The notes below the pieces were generated by a model that was not told where the DNA came from, searched no databases, and saw only the letters and a list, made by a program, of their open reading frames with translations. A program made the position numbers and the translations under genes. A stretch of 44,467 nt of DNA from Clostridia bacterium (lineage in GTDB: Bacteria; Bacillota; Clostridia; Christensenellales; Pumilibacteraceae): positions 1-44,467 of the forward strand of contig JAAWAB010000014.1 in assembly GCA_022791915.1 (NCBI GenBank). The letters run 5' to 3'. Below are positions 8,123 to 17,296 of the stretch, piece by piece (the first letter of the stretch is position 1; each line of letters starts with the position of its first letter).

Positions 8123-8443
8123 ATGAAATTGGGTGAAAAGTTGGAAAAAATCGTGGACGTAATCGGAGAAGTATTCGCGTTTTTAACCGTAGCGTTGTTG
8201 GTTTTCGTATTTGTGAATCGTTGGCAGGGATTCTTGCCCGAAAACGTAGCGAATATACTCGAAAGCGTGCTCACGATTGCCGTGCTCGTTGTTGTTGCGC
8301 TCGCGGGGCTGGAATTTGCGCTCAAACGCGGACTTGTGGTGTTTATTATTTACGGAGTGCTGGTAGCCGCCGCCGTTATCTTCTTGTTCTTCCCCGGCGT
8401 ATTGCCCGCAAGCAAATCGGCGCTTACCATGCTTGTCCTGTAA
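8123..8443 (+). CDS. Small three-helix membrane protein, 106 aa
   Basis: Not recognised as a named family. Three hydrophobic segments are visible: about 8-30 (VDVIGEVFAFLTVALLVFVF), 38-63 (VLTIAVLVVVALAG) and 66-90 (VVFIIYGVLVAAAVIFLFF). The N-terminus is charged and short, so it is a small integral membrane protein. The start at 8123 is chosen because AAAAGGAG lies 11 nt upstream; a longer reading from 8081 begins inside the -10 region of the promoter. Own promoter and own terminator make it a single-gene unit. Confidence 0.8.
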   Translation: MKLGEKLEKIVDVIGEVFAFLTVALLVFVFVNRWQGFLPENVANILESVLTIAVLVVVALAGLEFALKRGLVVFIIYGVLVAAAVIFLFFPGVLPASKSALTMLVL

Positions 8444-8462
8444 AATCGCTTTTCATTCCCCA

Positions 8463-8485
8463 AACCGCCGCTATATACGGCGGTT
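8463..8485 (+). terminator. Rho-independent terminator
   Basis: Stem ACCGCCG / CGGCGGT with loop CTATATA followed by TTTTCTT, 20 nt after the stop of the small membrane protein. Confidence 0.85.
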
Positions 8486-8516
8486 TTTCTTATCCGTAAA
8501 CGAACTACATATACGA

Positions 8517-8545
8517 TTGACAAAATAAAACGTATATTGTAAACT
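8517..8545 (+). promoter_or_regulatory. Promoter of the DUF3737 gene
   Basis: TTGACA (8517-8522), 17-nt spacer, TAAACT (8540-8545). GAGGAG follows, 7 nt before the ATG at 8579. Confidence 0.8.
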
Positions 8546-8578
8546 ATACAAAACAAACGAAACACCGAGGAGAACGGA

Positions 8579-9430
8579 ATGAGAAAGCAAATTGCATATC
8601 AAACATACGACGGCGAGCGGGCGCTCTATCATCTTACCGAAACGGACGTTATCGGTTGCGTATTCGATGGTCCCGCCGACGGAGAATCGGCGCTCAAAGA
8701 ATGCAACGATATCTGCGTGAAAGACTGTTCGTTTTCTCTGCGGTATCCGCTGTGGCATACGCAAAAATTTACGCTGTGCAACAGTTATTTAGACGCAAAA
8801 ACGCGGGCGCCGCTGTGGTATTGCCGCGACGGAATCCTTTCGGACTGCACAATCGACGGTATCAAAACGGTGCGGGAGTGCGAAAACATGGAGATTTCGC
8901 GCTGTTCCGTCCACTCCCCCGAATTCGGTTGGCGCAGTAAACATATGCGCATATGCGACAGCGTAATCGAATCGGAATATTTTTTATTTGAATGTTCCGA
9001 TTTGCATATTTCCCGCCTACGCATGTCGGGCAAATATTCGTTTCAGTATGTGGAAAACGCCACAATCGAAGACAGTTTGTTCGACACGAAAGACGCCTTT
9101 TGGCACTGCAAAAATATGACGGTGAAAAACACCACGCTCAAAGGAGAATATCTCGGTTGGTATTCGGAAAACCTGACGTTAATCAATTGTCATATAATCG
9201 GCACGCAACCGCTATGCTACTGCAAAAATCTCAAACTGATTGACTGCACCACGCAAGGGTGCGACCGTGCGTTTGAGTATTCGGATATAAACGCCGCAAT
9301 CAAAGGGCACATTCATTCGGTGGAAAATCCCAAATCGGGCAAAATCGTTGCCGACAGTATCGGCGAAATCATACGCGGCAACGAGGCAACCGACTGCAAC
9401 GCACAAATCATTTCCCTATCCGAAAAGTAA
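8579..9430 (+). CDS. DUF3737 family protein (right-handed beta-helix)
   Basis: 283 aa. The sequence is a repeat of short strands with Cys/aromatic ladders, such as CNDICVKDCSF, CENMEISRCSV, CSDLHISRLRM, CKNMTVKNTTL, SENLTLINCHI and CKNLKLIDCTT, each about 20 residues apart. This is typical of the DUF3737 family, which folds as a parallel beta-helix and is found as a single soluble protein in many Bacillota and Bacteroidota. Its biochemical role is not known to me. There is no signal peptide or membrane segment. It has its own promoter, a strong ribosome site and a downstream bidirectional terminator. Confidence 0.88.
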   Translation: MRKQIAYQTYDGERALYHLTETDVIGCVFDGPADGESALKECNDICVKDCSFSLRYPLWHTQKFTLCNSYLDAKTRAPLWYCRDGILSDCTIDGIKTVRECENMEISRCSVHSPEFGWRSKHMRICDSVIESEYFLFECSDLHISRLRMSGKYSFQYVENATIEDSLFDTKDAFWHCKNMTVKNTTLKGEYLGWYSENLTLINCHIIGTQPLCYCKNLKLIDCTTQGCDRAFEYSDINAAIKGHIHSVENPKSGKIVADSIGEIIRGNEATDCNAQIISLSEK

Positions 9431-9447
9431 AATCGAGTTTACGCCAT

Positions 9448-9482
9448 AAAAAAAAGGCTCTTCCGCAGGAGAGCCTTTTTTT
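9448..9482. terminator. Bidirectional terminator
   Basis: GGCTCT / AGAGCC stem flanked by A8 and T7 runs. It sits between the converging DUF3737 (plus) and DUF4234 (minus) genes. Confidence 0.88.
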
Positions 9483-9490
9483 CTATTCTT

Positions 9491-9817
9491 TTACTGTATT
9501 GCTTTGTTGAGCGTGCTCTGTGCCAAGCAGTAATTAACAATGCCCAGACCGAACAAGCCCAGAAGCAAGTAAACAATACCCATCGACTTGTCGCCGCCGA
9601 TATTGCCTGCTTTGACGCCCAGCTTGTAGTTCCAGTAAATACCGTAAATGCCGAACGTAACAAGACTTACGAAAAACGCAGCTACGCCGCCCATCGTCTT
9701 ATGCTCGGGATCGAGTTCATTGGTGTCGTTCGTAAGTTTAACGAACCAATAAATTGCGTAGATACCGAACGTGATGATGCTGAACAGAATCGCAAGTCCA
9801 ATGCTTCTTTTTTTCAC
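9491..9817 (-). CDS. DUF4234 domain membrane protein, 108 aa
   Basis: Small integral membrane protein with hydrophobic segments near 5-25, 45-65 and 80-97. The family pattern is clear: a basic start, then FSIITFGIYAIYWFVKLTND and the repeat FVSLVTFGIYGIYWNYKL, as in DUF4234 proteins. Function of the family is unknown to me. The start has AAGGAGGA about 6 nt upstream (9823-9830). Its promoter has a run of nine G in the spacer, which could make expression switch between cells. A shared terminator follows the stop. Confidence 0.87.
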   Translation of the reverse strand: MKKRSIGLAILFSIITFGIYAIYWFVKLTNDTNELDPEHKTMGGVAAFFVSLVTFGIYGIYWNYKLGVKAGNIGGDKSMGIVYLLLGLFGLGIVNYCLAQSTLNKAIQ

Positions 9818-9847
9818 AGTTAAATCCTCCTTAAACTTACTAATAAT

Positions 9848-9878
9848 AGTATAAACCCACCCCCCCCCGATTTGTCAA
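9848..9878 (-). promoter_or_regulatory. Promoter of the DUF4234 gene with poly-G spacer (possible phase-variable)
   Basis: Minus-strand TTGACA (9873-9878) and TATACT (9848-9853) are separated by 19 nt instead of 17. The spacer contains nine consecutive G (plus-strand C at 9860-9868). Slippage of this tract would change the spacing and therefore promoter strength. Confidence 0.7.
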
Positions 9879-9967
9879 GCGAATTTCACGCCTTTTTCAC
9901 CCTTTTTCATCAATTCGACTTGTTTCGCCCAGATTATTCGGAGCAAACGGCTTGTATAAAAAAGATT

Positions 9968-10822
9968 TTAACCCTTTACGGCGCCGCCCGTAATGCCTTC
10001 CACATAGTAGCGTTGCAACCATAAAAAGAGCGCCACGATAGGCAACGAAACGCACACGCACCCCGTTGCAAACAGCGTGAATACCGACGGGTCGGCGTCT
10101 TTGCGAAACATCATGTTGTATAACCCCACCGCTACGGTGAATTTATCGCTCGCATCTCCCATAATAACGCGGGCGAGAATAAAATCCATCCAGGGCGCCG
10201 TGAACGCCATGAGCGCGGTATACACGATAATCGGCTTACTCAACGGCAGAATAATGCGGAAAAAAATCTGCGACCCCATAGCGCCGTCGATTTTCGCCGC
10301 TTCGTTGAGCTGATTGGGAATGGTATCGAAAAAGCCTTTGGCAATATAGAAATTCAGACCCGCGCCTGCCGAATACACAAACACAAGCGCCACAAGGCTC
10401 TGCGTTAGGTCGACTGCCCGCAATATATAATAAATGGCAATCATGCTCATAAATCCGGGAAACATGCCCAAAACGAGCGCCGCATTCATCAGCCCTTTGC
10501 GCGCCCCGAAACGAATTTTGCTGATTACGTAAGCGGTGGCAAGCGTGAGCAGCGTAGTCAGCACGCACGAAAACACCGCCACGATAAACGTGTTGAGAAA
10601 CCACCGCGGAAACAAATAGACCGACGTATCCGTCCACAGTTTAACATAGTTGATAAAGCCGTAGCTTTTGGGAAAGAAATAGGGCGTAATAATACCCGAT
10701 TCGGTACGAAAAGAGGACAGCACCACCCACAGAATGGGAATCAGCCATACAATTGCCAAAACGGATAGCACAATATATACGACGGCATTCGACGCAATCC
10801 GCGCGCGTTTCATACTTTTCAT
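9968..10822 (-). CDS. Sugar ABC transporter permease, MalG type
   Basis: Inner-membrane permease of a binding-protein-dependent sugar importer, 284 aa, six membrane segments. The EAA loop that docks the ATPase is visible in LNEAAKIDGAMGSQIFFRIILPLSKP. The C-terminal LQRYYVEGITGGAVKG is the characteristic MalG/CUT1 ending. The start has AAAGGAG upstream. It follows the MalF-type gene by 56 nt and is the last gene of the malQ-fbp-malEFG group. No ATPase gene is in the window; CUT1 importers in Bacillota commonly share an MsmX-type ATPase encoded elsewhere. Maltodextrin as substrate is inferred from malQ nearby. Confidence 0.93.
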   Translation of the reverse strand: MKSMKRARIASNAVVYIVLSVLAIVWLIPILWVVLSSFRTESGIITPYFFPKSYGFINYVKLWTDTSVYLFPRWFLNTFIVAVFSCVLTTLLTLATAYVISKIRFGARKGLMNAALVLGMFPGFMSMIAIYYILRAVDLTQSLVALVFVYSAGAGLNFYIAKGFFDTIPNQLNEAAKIDGAMGSQIFFRIILPLSKPIIVYTALMAFTAPWMDFILARVIMGDASDKFTVAVGLYNMMFRKDADPSVFTLFATGCVCVSLPIVALFLWLQRYYVEGITGGAVKG

Positions 10823-10878
10823 ATCGTTCTCCTTTGCGGCGTATTACCGCGGTTTTTACGCTTTTCCCTTTTAGCCGC

Positions 10879-12282
10879 CTACTGGAAAGTATCTTCTTTT
10901 TTGTAGCTTGCCGTATTGCGGTACGTAACGAGCGAGAGCACCGCGCAGACGATAAACGTTAAAATGCCCACCACGGCGCCTTTGTTGAAGTCCGAATTTT
11001 CAATGGTAAGTTTGAAGAGCCAGGTCACCAGTAAATCGGTTTCGCCCGCCACCGTTCCTTTGGGGGTGTTGGGCATGCCCCCGCTTAACAGATAAATAAC
11101 GTTAAAATTGTTGATGTTTCCGATAAACTGCGTAATGAGATAGGGCGACGTAACAAACAGAATATACGGCATGGTGATTTTGAAAAAGGTTTTCATCACA
11201 CCCGCCCCGTCCATTCGCGCCGCTTCGTAAAGTTCGGCGGGAATATTGAGAAGAATGCCCGACGTAATCAACATAGTATACGGAATCCCCACCCACAGAT
11301 TCACGGCAATCACGGCAACGCGCGCCACCCAAGCTTTCCCGTCGAAAAAGTGTACGGGTAATTGCGCAAGCCCTGTTCGCAACAGAAAATTATTTACCGG
11401 TCCCGAATACGAAAGCATGGCGCGCATGGTAAGAAGGCTGACAAACTGCGGCACGGCAATGGTAAGTACAAACACCGTGCGGAACAGCCACTTAAAACGA
11501 ATTCCCTTTTTGTTGATGAGCAGTGCTACGATAATGCCCGCAAAATAGTTGAGAAATGTGGCGAAAAACGCCCACACAAGCGTCCATAGCAGTACGGGAA
11601 AGAACATGCGCCCCACTTCGCCCACGCCCGTAAAAACGTCCTTAAAGCCCGCAAATCCTATCCAATCGAACAGCGTTACTCCCGCGGGGTGCGCGCTGTC
11701 GAAATCGGTAAAGGCAATGCACACCATATACACAATGGGCAACGCGGTAAACACCAGCACCCCGAGCACGGCGGGCGTGAGCATGGTAACGTGAAATTTT
11801 TCGTCTAAAAGAGCGCGCACATCGTCCGAAAAACGGGACGGCTTTTTTCCCGCGTGCACCATACAGTCGGCGCGGTACGAACTTGCCACCGACACCGACC
11901 ACAGCGCAATAAATCCCGCAATGAGCGCAAACGTAAGCACGCCGTACAGGAGAAACAACATGGAATTATCGCCTGCCACGTTCACGGGAAAACCGTCTAT
12001 AATTTCCACATGCGCCACGCGCGTGCCCAGCGTGAAAAAACCCGCCACCGCACGACCGCCGCGCAAAATCATAAACACCGTAAACAACGCTTGCGCCGCC
12101 AAAAACAGCAATCCTTTTACAATCTGACCGCGTGCAAGATTGCCGAATCCCATAATGAAATGCGCGATTTTGGTATACACGCTGCCGTGCGTAAACCGCC
12201 CGCATACGCTTTTTGCCGTATCGCGCACCCGCCGTCCGCCGCGCACGAACGCGTTTTTCTTTCCGATTGCCTGCGCGTTCAT
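10879..12282 (-). CDS. Sugar ABC transporter permease, MalF type
   Basis: Partner permease of the MalG-type protein, 467 aa, about eight membrane segments. The first 180 residues are an N-terminal extension with three hydrophobic segments (about 50-70, 105-130, 165-190), and the transporter core follows, with the EAA loop in PAELYEAARMDGAGVMKTFFKITMP. Longer than average CUT1 permeases, as in MalF proteins of Bacillota with the N-terminal 'FGNLARGQIVKGLLF' segment. The ATG at 12282 lies 24 nt after malE with no clear ribosome site, so translation may depend on that of malE. Confidence 0.92.
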   Translation of the reverse strand: MNAQAIGKKNAFVRGGRRVRDTAKSVCGRFTHGSVYTKIAHFIMGFGNLARGQIVKGLLFLAAQALFTVFMILRGGRAVAGFFTLGTRVAHVEIIDGFPVNVAGDNSMLFLLYGVLTFALIAGFIALWSVSVASSYRADCMVHAGKKPSRFSDDVRALLDEKFHVTMLTPAVLGVLVFTALPIVYMVCIAFTDFDSAHPAGVTLFDWIGFAGFKDVFTGVGEVGRMFFPVLLWTLVWAFFATFLNYFAGIIVALLINKKGIRFKWLFRTVFVLTIAVPQFVSLLTMRAMLSYSGPVNNFLLRTGLAQLPVHFFDGKAWVARVAVIAVNLWVGIPYTMLITSGILLNIPAELYEAARMDGAGVMKTFFKITMPYILFVTSPYLITQFIGNINNFNVIYLLSGGMPNTPKGTVAGETDLLVTWLFKLTIENSDFNKGAVVGILTFIVCAVLSLVTYRNTASYKKEDTFQ

Positions 12283-12306
12283 TCAGTATGCCCCGTTTTG
12301 CTTGCC

Positions 12307-13611
12307 TTACAGGGATTGAGACGACGCCGCGGCGTCGCCCTCTTTTCCCGTTTTCAGATACGATTCCATTTCGGTCAGGATAGCACGGATTTTTGCGGCG
12401 TCGCTTGCCACGCCGTCTTTATTATCGAAAATCACTTTGAACTTGCCCTGTCCTGCCTGCGGTTTATACCAACGGTTGCCCATTTCGGCAATGTTGGGTT
12501 GCGGAATGGCGTTCTGCATCTGCCCCAACACCGCTTGCACGAATCCATCCTGCGCAATGGCGGGGTCGTCGGCAAGTTCGGCATTTACGGGCAAATACCC
12601 TTTTTGCGCATAGCGCGAAAGTTGAACTTCTTTGCTCGAAAGATACTGCGCGAGTTTTATGGCGGCGCGGCTGTCTTTTGTCGCCTTGTTCACCACATAC
12701 AGCTTTGCGTTGAGAAAGGCTTTGGGCGAAAAGGTTTTTTGCTCGCCGTTCACCGTAACGGTAAACGTGGGAAGCGCAGCAACCGCAAAATTATCGCCGA
12801 GCGCTTCTTCAAAGGCATTTTTATCCCACGGACCGCTTACAAACGAGCCGAGCGAGCCCGCCTTGAACTGTGTGGCGGCATCCGAACTCGTGGCAACGTG
12901 GCGAGCACGTTTGACTCCGTTCATATCGCGGATAAATTCCGCCGCCGCAACGCCTTCGTCGGTGGCAAACGACACGTTTTGCACGTTGTTGTCTTTATAT
13001 AAATAGTTATCGGTAGCAAGATTGAACATGCCCGCATAGAAACCGTCGTCGTATTTGAGTCCGAACGCGGCAAAATCGTTGCCCACGTTCAACGTGAGAG
13101 CTTTTTCGAACATCTTTTCAAAACTCTTTACGTCGTCGGCGTCGAACATCGACTTATTGTAATACAACAGATACGTTTCGGTCATCGTGGGAAAGCCGTA
13201 CAGCTTGCCGTCTTTACCCGCAACGTCGATTACCGATTGGGTGTTTTCCGCCATAATCTGCTTATAGGCATCGCTCTCGGCGGGAATTTCGTGAATGAAT
13301 CCCGTACCCTGTGTTAAAATGCCGATTTGGTCGTGCGGAATGTGTACTACGTCGGCGGCATCATCGGGCGCGTTTTTGAGCGTAGTTGCCGCTTCGTTCT
13401 CGCCCTGCGTGGCAACCGTGATACGATAGCCGAAGTCGGGATTTTTATCCAAAAAATCCTTTACGAATCCTTTGGTCATTTCCACGTCTACGTTTGCCGC
13501 CCAAACTTTCAGCGTGGGCTTTTTGTCGTCGCAACCGTGCATCATGCCGATTGCACTCATTAAAAGCACACCGCATAACAGAGCAGCAATTACTCTTGCG
13601 ATTTTTTTCAT
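12307..13611 (-). CDS. Extracellular maltodextrin-type solute-binding protein
   Basis: Substrate-binding component of the importer, 434 aa. A signal sequence (KKIARVIAALLCGVLLMSAIG) is followed by C27 in MMHGC, a poor but possible lipobox, so it is probably a membrane-anchored lipoprotein. The rest matches family 1 solute-binding proteins: LKVWAANVDVEMTKGFVKDFL, AADVVHIPHDQIG, YGFPTMTETYLLYYNK, FVSGPWD and the hinge/C-lobe KLYVVNKATKDSRAAIKLAQYLSS. The start has GGAGGAG upstream. It lies after fbp and that gene's terminator, so it probably has its own promoter in 13612-13705, where I see no strong consensus. Confidence 0.93.
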   Translation of the reverse strand: MKKIARVIAALLCGVLLMSAIGMMHGCDDKKPTLKVWAANVDVEMTKGFVKDFLDKNPDFGYRITVATQGENEAATTLKNAPDDAADVVHIPHDQIGILTQGTGFIHEIPAESDAYKQIMAENTQSVIDVAGKDGKLYGFPTMTETYLLYYNKSMFDADDVKSFEKMFEKALTLNVGNDFAAFGLKYDDGFYAGMFNLATDNYLYKDNNVQNVSFATDEGVAAAEFIRDMNGVKRARHVATSSDAATQFKAGSLGSFVSGPWDKNAFEEALGDNFAVAALPTFTVTVNGEQKTFSPKAFLNAKLYVVNKATKDSRAAIKLAQYLSSKEVQLSRYAQKGYLPVNAELADDPAIAQDGFVQAVLGQMQNAIPQPNIAEMGNRWYKPQAGQGKFKVIFDNKDGVASDAAKIRAILTEMESYLKTGKEGDAAASSQSL

Positions 13612-13705
13612 GTTTTTTCTCCTCCGAAAAATGGTTTTCAGTACGGTTACTTTACCCTTTTCCCGTAGGAAGTATGCAAATAAGAATCAGCCGACATCAT
13701 ACGAC

Positions 13706-13747
13706 AAAAAACGGGCTTTGCCGCGCTTTCGCGCCTGCCAACCCGTT
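13706..13747 (-). terminator. Terminator after fbp
   Basis: On the minus strand AACGGG pairs with CCCGTT around an inner GCGC-GAAA-GCGC hairpin, followed by six T. It separates fbp from the binding-protein gene. Confidence 0.75.
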
Positions 13748-13770
13748 TGTAGTCATGTGATTATTTTGTC

Positions 13771-15681
13771 TTATATGGGATTCCCGAACTTTTCTTTGCG
13801 CTCTGCTTTGAGCGCGGCAATCTGACTGCGGATTTGTGCGCCCGTATCGGTATCTGCCACTTTCAACCTACTCCCCACCGTATCGAACACGGTGATATCC
13901 GACACAATATCGCGATTGCTTTCGATTGCCTCGCGCACGCCGCAAAACGGACTGTGCGCGGCAAGTCGCATGCCGTACGAATTGTAAATGAGCGTATACC
14001 CCGCAATCCCCGTGCGCTCATGATAGGCACGGCAGAATCCGCCGTCTATCACAATGAGTTTGCCGTCCGCCTTCACGGGATTTTCCCCTTCTTTGCAATG
14101 CACGGGAATATGCCCGTTTATGATGTGGCAATGCTCGCCCGTCAGTCCGAATTCGGCAAGAATTTTTTCGGCAACCGCACGCTTATGCGCCAACGTATAA
14201 TAGGGGTTTTTTTCTTCCGCCGTCAGTCCGCTGCCGCGCGCGTATATGCATTCAAATGCCGCCAGCTTTTTCCGCCCGAAAAGCGGACTGCCTTTGCCGC
14301 ACCAAAGATACCAGAATATATCGGTATCGCATTCTTTTCGCGTTACAGCCGCCGCTTTTACAAGTCGGGTAAACGAATCCATGCACGCTTTTCCGCTCTT
14401 GCCGCCGCATGCCGCCACGGGCAGAAAGTTTCCGTTTTCGTCCAGCGGAATACACCCGTGAAAAATTAGATTTCCGTTAAACACCGAATACATAGCGCCG
14501 CGCCCCGTTAAAAACTTCACGTGGCGGGCAAGTTTTTCGCTTGCGGTAAACGCTTCCCGCAAAAATTCGAGCACACTTTCTTCTTCGGGCGTTAAGCGGA
14601 ACGGGTCACGAAAATCGAGCGACGAAAAGTCGGACGTTTTTATCGGCACCGACATACCGTCGATTTCCGCCGTACCGCCGCGCACGTCTATTTTGCGCAA
14701 CAGCGCCCTGTCGTCCATTTCGTATTCGGGATGCCGCCCGATAGCTTGTCCTTCGAGTTTGAGCATCATGAGAAAAACGGCTTTACGCATTTTAGCGGCA
14801 ATGCGCGAATCGGACTCGCTTATCTTTTTTCCCGCCGCGTTTATGGCAAACTTTGGGTCGAACTTCAAACGGTCGGCATAAAAGGCAAGGTCGCGGAGAG
14901 AAATCCCATAGCCGCGTTCGAGCAATTCGAGATTGCCGTATTTTAAGCAAAGTTCTATTACCGTGGCAATGCAGACGCGCGACCCGTATGCCGCGCCCAT
15001 CCACAGAATATCGTGATTGCCCCACTGAAAATCGATACTGTGATACGACTGCAAAATATCGAGTATCTTATCGGGATTTTCGCCGCGGTCGAATACGTCG
15101 CCCACAATATGTAATCTGTCTACGGCAAGTCTTTTTACAAGCGCCGCAATGGCAATCATGAACGCGTCGGCACACCCGAGTTGCAAAATTTCGGTGAAAA
15201 TTTCGTCGTAGTATGCGTCGCGGTCGCCGTCGTCCGTGCTCGAATGAAGCATTTCGTCTATTATGTACGCAAATTCTTTGGGCATACTTTTGCGTACTTT
15301 ACTGCGCGTGTATTTTTTGCCGCACTCGCGCGCAAGCAGTGTTAACCGTTTGAGCATGGTTTTGTACCACGTTTCGGTGTTTTTACCTTCCTGTTTCGCC
15401 CGTTCGATTTTTTCGGCGGTATAGTATACCGTTGTTGCCAAATCGCTCCTTTCCGACGAGGAAAGGCTCGCGCCGAATAGCTCGTTGATTTTGGTGCGTA
15501 TCACACCGCTGCAACTGTTGATTAAATGGCAAAAAGCGCCGTACTCGCCGTGCAGGTCGCTCAAAAAATGTTCGGTGCCCTTGGGCAACCGCAAAATCGC
15601 TTCGAGATTGATAATCTCGCTAACCGTATCTTGTTCCGTGGGGAATCGTTCCGCAAACAGTTTTTCGCTCAATCCGTCCAT
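13771..15681 (-). CDS. fbp: Fructose-1,6-bisphosphatase, class 3 (Firmicutes type)
   Basis: Removes the 1-phosphate of fructose-1,6-bisphosphate in gluconeogenesis; 636 aa. The calcineurin-like metallophosphatase motifs are clear: FLSDLHGEYGAF, IVGDVFDRG, WGNHDILWMGA, and INGHIPV near the C-terminus, with YNSYGMRLAAH at the end. This matches B. subtilis Fbp along its length. A reading from TTG at 15741 adds 20 residues; the ATG at 15681 has AAAGG 4 nt upstream and starts MDGLSEKLFAERFP in line with the family, so it is preferred. It follows malQ by about 70 nt in what is likely one transcript. Confidence 0.93.
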   Translation of the reverse strand: MDGLSEKLFAERFPTEQDTVSEIINLEAILRLPKGTEHFLSDLHGEYGAFCHLINSCSGVIRTKINELFGASLSSSERSDLATTVYYTAEKIERAKQEGKNTETWYKTMLKRLTLLARECGKKYTRSKVRKSMPKEFAYIIDEMLHSSTDDGDRDAYYDEIFTEILQLGCADAFMIAIAALVKRLAVDRLHIVGDVFDRGENPDKILDILQSYHSIDFQWGNHDILWMGAAYGSRVCIATVIELCLKYGNLELLERGYGISLRDLAFYADRLKFDPKFAINAAGKKISESDSRIAAKMRKAVFLMMLKLEGQAIGRHPEYEMDDRALLRKIDVRGGTAEIDGMSVPIKTSDFSSLDFRDPFRLTPEEESVLEFLREAFTASEKLARHVKFLTGRGAMYSVFNGNLIFHGCIPLDENGNFLPVAACGGKSGKACMDSFTRLVKAAAVTRKECDTDIFWYLWCGKGSPLFGRKKLAAFECIYARGSGLTAEEKNPYYTLAHKRAVAEKILAEFGLTGEHCHIINGHIPVHCKEGENPVKADGKLIVIDGGFCRAYHERTGIAGYTLIYNSYGMRLAAHSPFCGVREAIESNRDIVSDITVFDTVGSRLKVADTDTGAQIRSQIAALKAERKEKFGNPI

Positions 15682-15750
15682 AACACCTTTATACACCGTT
15701 TCCGCACCGAATGCAAGATAACGAGCGGTTTTTCGCCGCAATCTATATTT

Positions 15751-17229
15751 TTATTCGTCTGTTCGTTCTCTGCCGTATTCGTTTGCCATGGTAAGCATTT
15801 CTCCCTGCAAACGGCTGTCGGGGATTCGGATTAAACGATACCGCCAGTTGCCCGACGGCGTACCCGGCACGTTCATTCGCGCTTCGCTACCCTGCCGCAA
15901 CCAATCCTGCATGGGCACGATTGCGGTACGCACGCGGGACGCATACAGTGCGCGAATTGCCGCAAGCGGAATTTCCCTGCCCGTACTTTTCAGCCGACTG
16001 CGCACACGTTTGCGCATATTAGCAGGTAACGACGTATACCACCCCAAAAACGTATCGTTATCGTGCGTACCCGTGTAACCGATACAATTTTCCGTAAAAT
16101 TCCGCACGGCATGCGCGTTTGCGGCGGCGCTGCCGTCGAATCCGAACTGCACCACTTTCATGCCGGGATACCCGCAATCGCGCAAAAGCTCGCGCAATTC
16201 GGGCGAATCCACCCCCAAATCTTCGGCGATGATGTCCGTTTTTCCCAACGCGCTTTCGATTGCATCGAACAAATCTTTTCCCGGACCTTCTTTCCATTCC
16301 CCTTCGCGCGCCGTGGTACTGCCTGCCGCAATCGAATAATAGGCGCAGAATCCGCGAAAGTGGTCTATGCGCAACAAGTCGAACAGTTCAAACGAGCGCC
16401 GCACGCGGTTCACCCAAAAATCGTAGTCGTGCGCGCGCAGGTAATCCCAATCATACAGCGGATTTCCCCACAACTGTCCGTCGGCGGAAAAATAATCGGG
16501 CGGCACGCCTGCCACGTCGGTCACTTTTCCTTGGTCGTCCACCGCAAAACATTGCGGACATTCCCAGAAATCGGCGCTGTCGTATGCCGCATAAATGGGC
16601 GCGTCGCCTATGATTTTGATTCCCAACGAGTTGACGTACTGTTTCCACTTGCGCCACTGCTTATCGAATGTATATTGCAAAAATCGCACAAAATCCATGT
16701 CGGCGGTGTGTGTGCGCGCAAACGCAACCACTTCGTCGGTGTGCGGATTACGATAAGCGCTCTCCCATTCCCAATGCGGACAAAGAGAAAATTTTTCTTT
16801 GATGGTTTGAAAAAGCGCGTAGGAATCCAACCAGTACGCATTTTTCCTGCAAAATTCCACGTAATCGGGATTGTTTTTTTCCGTAAAACGCTCGTATGCC
16901 TTACGTAGCAACGGCACGCGGTGGGTAAATATGCGCCCGTAATCCACATCACCGCTCGGCATGCGCGCTTCCCGTTCTTCCGTTTCGGTTAACAGCCCCT
17001 CTTTTTTCAATGCCGCAAGGTCGATAAAATACGGATTTCCCGCAAACGCCGACGGCGACTGATACGGAGAATCCCCGTAAGACGTAGGTCCCACAGGCAA
17101 TACCTGCCAATACGACTGACCCGCGCCCGCCAGAAAATCGGCAAACGCATACGCCGTTTCGCCCAAATCCCCGATTCCGTACGGAGAGGGCAACGACGAA
17201 ATATGTAGCAACACGCCGCAATCTTTCAT
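15751..17229 (-). CDS. malQ: 4-alpha-glucanotransferase (amylomaltase)
   Basis: Transfers glucan chains between maltodextrins, releasing glucose; GH77 family, 492 aa, the usual bacterial length. Visible motifs are GVLLHISSLPSPYGIGDLG at the N-terminus, GDAPIYAAYDSADFW, LLRIDHFRGF with the nucleophile Asp, IAEDLGVDSPELREL with the acid Glu, and YTGTHDNDTFLGW with the stabilising Asp. The ATG has a very strong AAAGGAGGAGG site. It stands first in a malQ-fbp-malEFG group, supporting maltodextrin as the imported sugar. Confidence 0.96.
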   Translation of the reverse strand: MKDCGVLLHISSLPSPYGIGDLGETAYAFADFLAGAGQSYWQVLPVGPTSYGDSPYQSPSAFAGNPYFIDLAALKKEGLLTETEEREARMPSGDVDYGRIFTHRVPLLRKAYERFTEKNNPDYVEFCRKNAYWLDSYALFQTIKEKFSLCPHWEWESAYRNPHTDEVVAFARTHTADMDFVRFLQYTFDKQWRKWKQYVNSLGIKIIGDAPIYAAYDSADFWECPQCFAVDDQGKVTDVAGVPPDYFSADGQLWGNPLYDWDYLRAHDYDFWVNRVRRSFELFDLLRIDHFRGFCAYYSIAAGSTTAREGEWKEGPGKDLFDAIESALGKTDIIAEDLGVDSPELRELLRDCGYPGMKVVQFGFDGSAAANAHAVRNFTENCIGYTGTHDNDTFLGWYTSLPANMRKRVRSRLKSTGREIPLAAIRALYASRVRTAIVPMQDWLRQGSEARMNVPGTPSGNWRYRLIRIPDSRLQGEMLTMANEYGRERTDE

Positions 17230-17296
17230 CTTTTTTCCTCCTCCTTTGTATTATTATATCCTACGTGCCCGCACTTCTATGCCACGCACCGCATGT

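Noticed and set aside
17253..17281. TATAAT in front of malQ as a promoter
   Set aside because: A TATAAT is present (17253-17258), but no acceptable -35 lies 16 to 18 nt upstream and there is no extended -10.
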